Assembly: GCA_964371655.1 (NCBI GenBank)
Contig: CAYJOD010000020.1
Span: 1 to 64,000 of the forward strand
Source: CAZGSN01 sp964371655
GTDB lineage: Bacteria > Desulfobacterota > Binatia > HRBIN30
Length of the DNA stretch: 64,000 bases
Direction of reading: 5' to 3'
In this document: positions 59,196 to 64,000 of the stretch, in pieces
Layout: each line of letters opens with the position of its first letter
Numbering within the stretch: position 1 is the stretch's first letter
Position numbers and translations under genes: made by a program
Notes under the pieces: generated by a model
What the model was told of the DNA's origin: nothing
The model's input: only the letters and a program-made list of their open reading frames with translations
The model's database searches: none

Positions 59196-60383
59196 TCAAT
59201 GCTCATGCTGTTCGCCTGTGCCGCTGGCGCGCTCGGCCTCGGCCTTGAGAAGGAACGCCCCGTCGACGACCACCGTTTCGCCGGCAGCAAGCCCATTGAC
59301 GAGCTCCACCTCGCCGCCCAAGTCGCGCCCGCGGCCGACGCGGCGAATCTCGAACTCGCCTTCGGCACGCGGCAGAAACACGCACCAGCTCTCGCCCAGA
59401 CGCTGAAGCGCGGCCGCCGGCAGCGCCACGATCGGTCCGCCGCTGTCAGCAAGCGCCATCCAGGCGGAAGCGGACATCCCCGGCCGCAGGCGATCGTCAT
59501 CGTTGCCGATTTCGATGCGCACCGGAATGGTGCGCGAGCTGACCTCCACCTGCTTGCCGATCAACGCCACGGTACCCGTGAACGTACGCCCGGGGAGAGC
59601 GGCGAAGGTCACACGCGCCGTACCACCGGTCGCAAGCCGCACCGCGTCGCGCTCGAAGACGTGAACCACAAGCCAGAGCCGCGACAGATCGGCGATGCGA
59701 AAGAGCGCGGTGGCGGGCTCCGCCATCTGTCCGCGCACGGCCTGGCGATCGATCACCGTACCCGCAATGGGCGAGCGCAGCACGGCCTTATCCGCGGCGC
59801 CAGCGCTCTCGTCCTCCGCGACACCAAGTGCCTGTAGCGCCGCCTCGGCGGCAGCCATGTCCGCCGTCGCGGCGTGCGCATCGGCTTCGGCTTCCTGCAG
59901 CTCACGCCGAGGGACGATTCGCTCAGCGGCAAGCTCGCGCTTGCGGGTGAGCACCTGGTTCGCCAAGTCTCGATGCGCCCGGGCGCGCAGGTACTCAGCA
60001 CGCGTTCTCCCCAACTCGACGCTGCGAACTCTCACGAGCGCCTGTCCCGCCTGAGCCTTCTCACCGAGCGCCAACAGGACATCGACCACCTGAGCCGTCA
60101 GTGACGTCCGCACTTCCGCATAGGCGTCCTCGTTGACCCGGAGCTCGCCGAGGGCCGTGACGCCCTCGCCGCTCGGTCGTGCTTCCGCGGGCGCGGTCGT
60201 CACCCGCACATCGCGGAGCATCTCCGGGTCAATGCGCAACCGGTTGTCGGGCGCCTGCGCCGCGTGCGCCGCAGGTGTTGCGCCCTTCTCCGCGTGCGCG
60301 CCCGCCGCGGCCTCGTGATGTTCGGCTTCCTGATGTCCGCACGCGCACAGGAGCGCCGTCATGGTGATGAGCAAAATCTTCAT
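59196..60383 (-). CDS. CusB/CzcB-like periplasmic adaptor (membrane fusion) lipoprotein
   Basis: 395 residues; lipobox LLCACG places the acylated cysteine near residue 15. A His-rich mature N-terminus (HQEAEHHEAAAGAHAEKG) could bind metal. The adaptor fold follows: a barrel-sandwich half with LGEKAQAGQALVRVRSVELG, a helical hairpin, and SPIAGTVIDRQAVRGQM completing the lipoyl half, then beta-barrel and proximal domains ending ...GLAAGETVVVDGAFLLKAE. It bridges pump and outer-membrane channel. The start overlaps the channel stop by 4 bp. Confidence 0.92.
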   Translation of the reverse strand: MKILLITMTALLCACGHQEAEHHEAAAGAHAEKGATPAAHAAQAPDNRLRIDPEMLRDVRVTTAPAEARPSGEGVTALGELRVNEDAYAEVRTSLTAQVVDVLLALGEKAQAGQALVRVRSVELGRTRAEYLRARAHRDLANQVLTRKRELAAERIVPRRELQEAEADAHAATADMAAAEAALQALGVAEDESAGAADKAVLRSPIAGTVIDRQAVRGQMAEPATALFRIADLSRLWLVVHVFERDAVRLATGGTARVTFAALPGRTFTGTVALIGKQVEVSSRTIPVRIEIGNDDDRLRPGMSASAWMALADSGGPIVALPAAALQRLGESWCVFLPRAEGEFEIRRVGRGRDLGGEVELVNGLAAGETVVVDGAFLLKAEAERASGTGEQHEH

Positions 60384-61609
60384 CGCAGCACCCCGGCTTG
60401 ATACTCCAGCTCGATGCCGGCGAGCGCGGCCGCGAGGAGCCGATCTTGATAGGCACGGCGCGTGTCGAGCCCTTCGCGGCGGATGAGGAGAAGCTCGGGT
60501 AGACTCAGCTGGCCGGCCTCGTAACTGCGGCGACTGAGCATTTCGTTTTCATCGACACGGGGTAAGACCTCATGTTCCAGCTCCGCCACTGCTTCGACCT
60601 GAAGCCGATACACTTCGAAGGCTGCACGCACCGCGACGTCCACAGCCCGCCGCTGGGCTTCCATCTCGAAACGGAGTCGGCTGGCGCGGGCGCTCCCCGT
60701 AGCGACTTGCTCTTGGCCGTGTGCGAAGATGGGCAACGTCGCGGTGAACGTGCCGAGAGCGATGTTGAAGCGTTCCTCACGAGCGTAGCGAACGCCGACG
60801 CCGACATCGGGCCACGCCGTGCCCTTGCCGAAGCGAACGTCGGCCTCGGCTTCCCGAATCTCCGCGGCCAATTGCTGGAGGTCGGCCCGTTCCGGAGACT
60901 GCGCCAGCAAGGTCTCGATCTCGTAGCGCTGGCGATCACCGAGAGCACCGCGCAGGTGCAATGGCTCCTCCGCGTTCAGTCCCAGAAAGACGCGCAGCTC
61001 ACCGCGCACGGCGGCCGCTTCGGCTTCGGCGGCGCGGCGATCGGAGCGCGCCCGCGCCGTCGTCGTGGAGGCGAGATTGAGCTCGAGCGCCGGCACATCG
61101 CCGGCGCGATAGCGGCGTTCCACGGTGTGTTGCAGCTCGCCCGCGACATCTACCGCGGCGGTGGCCAATCGCAGTCGCGCTTCGGCCGCAAGCCCGCGAA
61201 CAAACGCCGCGGCGACATCTCGCAGCAGACCGCGCGTCGCATCGTGGCTGCGGGCGCTCTCACGCTCGACGGCAGCCGTGGCAGCCGCCATGCGTGCGGC
61301 GCGGCGGCCGCCGAGCTCGAAGCCCTGGCTGATGCCGACATCGACGTCGGCGGTCGTGCCATCCCCTTCGGCGCGGCGTGGTCCGACGGCGGTCTCTACG
61401 ACCGGGTTGTCACGCAGCCAGACAGATGCTCCGGCAAGCCGCCCGCGCGCCTCGTCGATCTGTTTGCGCGCCGAGAGAATCGCTGGTGCTCGCTCGCGGG
61501 CCAGCGCCAGCACCTCGTCGAGCGAGAGTCCCTGCTCCTCGCCCCAAACCGTCACGGGATAGAAATACCAGCAGGCAACGCTGAGCGTTGCCGCAACCAC
61601 ACGCCGCAT
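60380..61609 (-). CDS. TolC/CusC/CzcC-like outer-membrane efflux channel
   Basis: 409 residues, start MRRVVAATLSVACW at 61609 (GAGGTC four bases upstream). The signal peptide ends TVWGEE. The LSLDEVLALARERAPAI opening helix, coiled-coil helices and two internal repeats (AAAFVRGLAAEARLRLATAAV and AAFEVYRLQVEAVAELEHEV) are typical of the outer-membrane factor family. 'RRSYEAGQLSLPELLLIRR' is the usual OEP helix near the end. It is the first structural gene of the efflux operon. Confidence 0.92.
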   Translation of the reverse strand: MRRVVAATLSVACWYFYPVTVWGEEQGLSLDEVLALARERAPAILSARKQIDEARGRLAGASVWLRDNPVVETAVGPRRAEGDGTTADVDVGISQGFELGGRRAARMAAATAAVERESARSHDATRGLLRDVAAAFVRGLAAEARLRLATAAVDVAGELQHTVERRYRAGDVPALELNLASTTTARARSDRRAAEAEAAAVRGELRVFLGLNAEEPLHLRGALGDRQRYEIETLLAQSPERADLQQLAAEIREAEADVRFGKGTAWPDVGVGVRYAREERFNIALGTFTATLPIFAHGQEQVATGSARASRLRFEMEAQRRAVDVAVRAAFEVYRLQVEAVAELEHEVLPRVDENEMLSRRSYEAGQLSLPELLLIRREGLDTRRAYQDRLLAAALAGIELEYQAGVLR

Positions 61610-61682
61610 AGAAGACCTCGCGTAAAGGGGAACCATCGGGGCGCTGGGCCCCGCTCGTCACCGCTGAAGACGACGCTGAAAA

Positions 61683-61985
61683 CTACGCGACGGTGGGTTT
61701 CGGTACGTGTGCGATTTCGCGTGGCTCAGAAACGGGGAGGACGCAATCCACGTCGGACACCGGCGCGCGCCTCGGGGCTAGCACGATCGGCGCGACGGAT
61801 GTGCCTACCGGAGCCGGTCTTGCGTGGAAGCAGCAAGCACAACTTGCGCACGTCGGGGAGCAACGCCCGTCGGCCTGATCGTCGCTACACGTATCGCGGC
61901 ACTCGCCGGCGAGGAAGAACGAGTAGGCGCCGGTTGCCTGCGTGAGCAACATCGCAAAGGCGATGATGACGAATGCCCGAAACAC
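61683..61985 (-). CDS. small Cys-rich exported protein at head of efflux operon
   Basis: 100 residues from GTG at 61985; no clear RBS. Hydrophobic N-terminus (FVIIAFAMLLTQATGAYSFFLAG), then CRDTCSDDQADGRCSPTCASCACCFHARP with seven Cys and one His in under 30 residues. A Pro/Val-rich tail follows. Metal binding or sensing in the periplasm is plausible given the adjacent CusCBA-like genes. Family not recognised. Confidence 0.65.
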   Translation of the reverse strand: MFRAFVIIAFAMLLTQATGAYSFFLAGECRDTCSDDQADGRCSPTCASCACCFHARPAPVGTSVAPIVLAPRRAPVSDVDCVLPVSEPREIAHVPKPTVA

Positions 61986-62057
61986 GTCGCGTCACGTAAC
62001 ATGCCTGGCAGGAGGAGGCGAGGGGTACCGAGCGTCCCGCCAGCGTCGCTGTCTCGG

Positions 62058-62149
62058 ATAAGCGGGGACTTTGTTGACTCGGTTGATAAACGCGCCCCGG
62101 GTGCGGCGCGTCAACATTCTCAACAACGTCCCTGCCAGCTTCCCCTTAT
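62058..62149. repeat. palindromic element, family D, copy 1
   Basis: 92 bp: ATAAGCGGGGAC...GTTGA..GGTTGATAAACGCGCC on the left, GGCGCGTCAAC...TCAACAACGTCCC...CCCCTTAT inverted on the right. It lies 6 bp from the stop of the FAH-family gene. The left arm recurs in the same orientation at 63963. Confidence 0.8.
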
Positions 62150-62154
62150 TCGCA

Positions 62155-63180
62155 TCAGCGGAACATGAATGTCGCGAGCTCCGGCCGCGCCGGCCAGCGT
62201 GATTTCCCGAGCATCGGTATTTCCGCCGGGATCTGCTGGCGCAGCGTGCCGAGCTCGTCGAAGGTGATCTCGACGAGGTCGCCAGGCTGCAGCCAGAGGT
62301 CATTGTCCAGGCCGGTGCAGTCCGGAATCGTGCCCATGCCGATCACCGTGCCTGGCGGCGGAATGAATACCGTATGCAGAAAATCGATTACCTGCTGCGG
62401 CGAATGCGAGTATTCCGACGTGCTACCCCGCCACTTGAATCGGTCGCTGACTTTCACCCGTACCGTAAGCGCACGTGGCTCCGGAATTGTATCCGCCGTG
62501 ACGAGGAACGGGCCGATGCCGTTGCCGTGCGTGAAATCCTTGCTGCGTGCGGGGCCCGTGCCCATCATCTCCGCCATCTGCACATCGCGCGCGGACATGT
62601 CGTTGAAGATCGTATAGCCAGCGATCGGTTGCGCCGGCGTACCAACGACGATCGCGAGCTCCGGCTCGATGTCCACGTAGGAGGAATACGCCGGCCAGCC
62701 GGTAATGTCGCCATCGCCGATCACCTCGCAGTGATTGCACTTGTAATAGAGCAGCACTGGTGAGGCGAGCATGCTGTCGATGCGGCGCTTCACCACCAGC
62801 GCCGCGATGCCTCCCACCGCTGCGCCGTACTCGTAGCGCAGCAGCGTCGCCGCCGAGCTCTTCAGGTGCTTGGGTGTCAGTCCGAAGTCGATCATCGTCG
62901 CTGGCTTCGGTATTGCCGCAAGGAAACGCACCTCCGGCGCGTCGTGCAGCTCCCCGGCGGCGAGCTCACCGCGATGCGAGATCGCCCAATCATGCAGCGT
63001 GCGCGCCACTTGCTCGCTACGCGGCAGCGCCGCCAGGTAGGCGTGGACATCCGCGACCTCGGGATGCGTCGTGTCGCAGCGCTGCTGCAGCGTGGCGAAG
63101 GCGACGACCGTGCCGTCGTCAAGCGCGACGCCGAACTGCGGTACGGATTCGCCCGCGGGAATAAAGGTCGCGAGCCTCAC
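62155..63180 (-). CDS. fumarylacetoacetate hydrolase (FAH) family protein
   Basis: 341 residues from GTG at 63180, which overlaps the membrane-protein stop (GTGA). An N-terminal cap domain (VRLATFIPAGESVPQFGVALDDG) is followed by the FAH core. VDIEPELAIVVG supplies metal-binding acidic residues, YTIFNDMSARDVQ and KDFTHGNGIGPFLV follow, and GTVIGMGTIPDCTG is the turn region. The family hydrolyses or decarboxylates beta-keto or acylpyruvate acids, often in aromatic catabolism. The metal-binding E-x-E and D are present. No pathway partners are in view. Confidence 0.9.
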   Translation of the reverse strand: MRLATFIPAGESVPQFGVALDDGTVVAFATLQQRCDTTHPEVADVHAYLAALPRSEQVARTLHDWAISHRGELAAGELHDAPEVRFLAAIPKPATMIDFGLTPKHLKSSAATLLRYEYGAAVGGIAALVVKRRIDSMLASPVLLYYKCNHCEVIGDGDITGWPAYSSYVDIEPELAIVVGTPAQPIAGYTIFNDMSARDVQMAEMMGTGPARSKDFTHGNGIGPFLVTADTIPEPRALTVRVKVSDRFKWRGSTSEYSHSPQQVIDFLHTVFIPPPGTVIGMGTIPDCTGLDNDLWLQPGDLVEITFDELGTLRQQIPAEIPMLGKSRWPARPELATFMFR

Positions 63181-63713
63181 TTGCCGGCGCTCCGCTTGCG
63201 CATCGCATTCACGGCAAGCACGCCCACCGCCAGCAGCGAGGCCGCAGCAATGGCCCACTTGATGAGTGCCGCGCCGTTGCCGAGCACGACCGCAGCCTCG
63301 GTGATGTTGGCGCGGTCGGCGAGGAACGACAGGTGCACGAAGTTCTCGGTGATGTCACAACCGGCAGCCGCGAAAGGCAACAGCAGCAGCGGGTTGCGCC
63401 GTGCCGCCAGGTTGTTGGCGTTGAATCCCTTGGCCAGCATCGCCGCGAGGAACATGCCGTACCAGAGCGGGTGGATCATGTCGAAGCGGTAGTGTGCGGC
63501 GTAGGTCCCGAGCAGTCCAGCCGCTTCCCACTTCGCGAAGATCGCGCCGACTGCTTCGGCCGAGAGCGTCGTCTGCACCGCGAGAATGTCCGACCCAAGC
63601 GGGTGCACGATCACGCCGATCGTGACCTGCGAGGCCAAATAGATGGCGCCGAAGACGCTGATCAGCAGCCAGGAATCGAGGCGCGTGCGTAGGGCGGAAA
63701 GTATCACGTTCAT
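63177..63713 (-). CDS. four-helix membrane protein, family not recognised
   Basis: 178 residues from MNVILSALRTRLD at 63713. Predicted TM helices are near SWLLISVFGAIYLASQVTIGVIV, MIHPLWYGMFLAAMLAKGF, NPLLLLPFAAAGCDITENF and WAIAAASLLAVGVLAV. Conserved-looking polar text (HYRFDMIHPLWYG, CDITENFVHL) sits at helix ends and may form an active or binding site. Its 4-bp overlap with the FAH-family gene indicates co-translation and a linked function. Confidence 0.75.
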   Translation of the reverse strand: MNVILSALRTRLDSWLLISVFGAIYLASQVTIGVIVHPLGSDILAVQTTLSAEAVGAIFAKWEAAGLLGTYAAHYRFDMIHPLWYGMFLAAMLAKGFNANNLAARRNPLLLLPFAAAGCDITENFVHLSFLADRANITEAAVVLGNGAALIKWAIAAASLLAVGVLAVNAMRKRSAGK

Positions 63714-63962
63714 GGTGTGGGTCGCTCCGGTTGCTCGCCCTCTTGGGGTCGGAGCCAAGCTAGCGGAATCGCGTGCAACCGAGAACAACGGACGTCCAAG
63801 AACTGGTCGAGCACCTTCGCTGTCTCGATGGGAGCATCGGGGCCCTCGGTCAGAGGCGCTGGCCGCATGGTCCCCGACTGCGGATCCCGACAACGGAGCG
63901 CCGGCAGCGCTTCACTTCGGCTGCCGCGGCTTTGCCCGGTAATTCGATGCGAGTGTTGGTGC

Positions 63963-64000
63963 TAAGCGGGAGCGTTGTTGACTCGGTTGACAAACGCGCC
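63963..64000. repeat. family D element, copy 2 (left arm, cut by window end)
   Basis: TAAGCGGGAGCGTTGTTGAC... matches the left arm at 62059-62096 in 34 of 38 positions and in the same orientation. The partner arm would lie beyond the window. Confidence 0.75.

Noticed and set aside
57384..59837. 817-codon open frame on the plus strand opposite the RND pump.
   Set aside because: It is antisense to a clear CusA/CzcA gene in high-GC DNA, lacks an RBS and has Arg/His-rich, non-protein-like composition.

Overview
The window is high-GC DNA from an uncultivated, Gram-negative-type bacterium. It has outer-membrane barrels, an RND/TolC efflux system, Lol-type genes and many Sec-exported, Cys-rich proteins. 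Three features together recall Candidatus Binatota and related 'Deltaproteobacteria' MAGs: Cys-rich 'CGNG...GEQCDDGN...DGC' repeats, dockerin-like C-terminal tails, and a DUF1302-like barrel. The taxon is an inference. No rRNA, tRNA or CRISPR array was seen.

Layout. (1) 1-2712: two tandem receiver-histidine kinase hybrids, then about 0.9 kb of non-coding DNA with REP-like palindromes. (2) 3634-5199: an outer-membrane barrel. (3) 5437-15079, minus: an ECF-like sigma factor, a membrane zinc-finger anti-sigma-like protein and five secreted proteins (two paralogous pseudo-dockerin proteins, a CLCA-like VWA metalloprotease, an Asp-box propeller and a delta-60 propeller). (4) 15420-17935: a PAS kinase and a double-receiver regulator. 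(5) 18289-24936, minus: a thermolysin-like protease, a metzincin and a small C-terminally anchored protein. (6) 25189-36250, plus: a second sigma factor and a soluble double-zinc-finger anti-sigma-like protein, then two very large CHAT (caspase-like) proteins. One is CHAT-NACHT-HEAT; the other is CHAT-TM-TolB/FlgO-like-Asp-box propeller. (7) 36426-45587, minus: a compact FAS-II-like operon (adenylation enzyme, nitroreductase, acyltransferase, dehydratase, ketosynthase, reductase, extended ACP) ending in a LolDE-like exporter. (8) 45594-48790: two Cys-rich secreted paralogues and a small ORF. (9) 49584-51000: a LolA-like protein and a small Cys protein. (10) 51524-53638: an integron-type cassette array with four attC-like sites and no integrase in view. 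(11) 54127-61985: an amidohydrolase and a CusA/CzcA-type RND efflux operon. (12) 62155-63713: a FAH-family hydrolase and a membrane protein. Palindromic MITE-like elements occur throughout.

Most interesting system. The two sigma/anti-sigma pairs are paralogous: their anti-sigma-like proteins share the same N-terminal zinc motif at the same residues. They bracket an arsenal of secreted proteases and adhesin-like propellers. Six sites in front of these genes carry the same ECF-type promoter (TGATCC or close variant, exactly 17 bp, then CGTC). The secreted propeller of island A resembles the ectodomain of the transmembrane CHAT protein. I propose a sigma-controlled surface-sensing and proteolysis system in which CHAT proteases act on the zinc-finger regulators. 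This is a hypothesis from gene order, motifs and known CHAT/sigma partnerships, not a demonstrated function.
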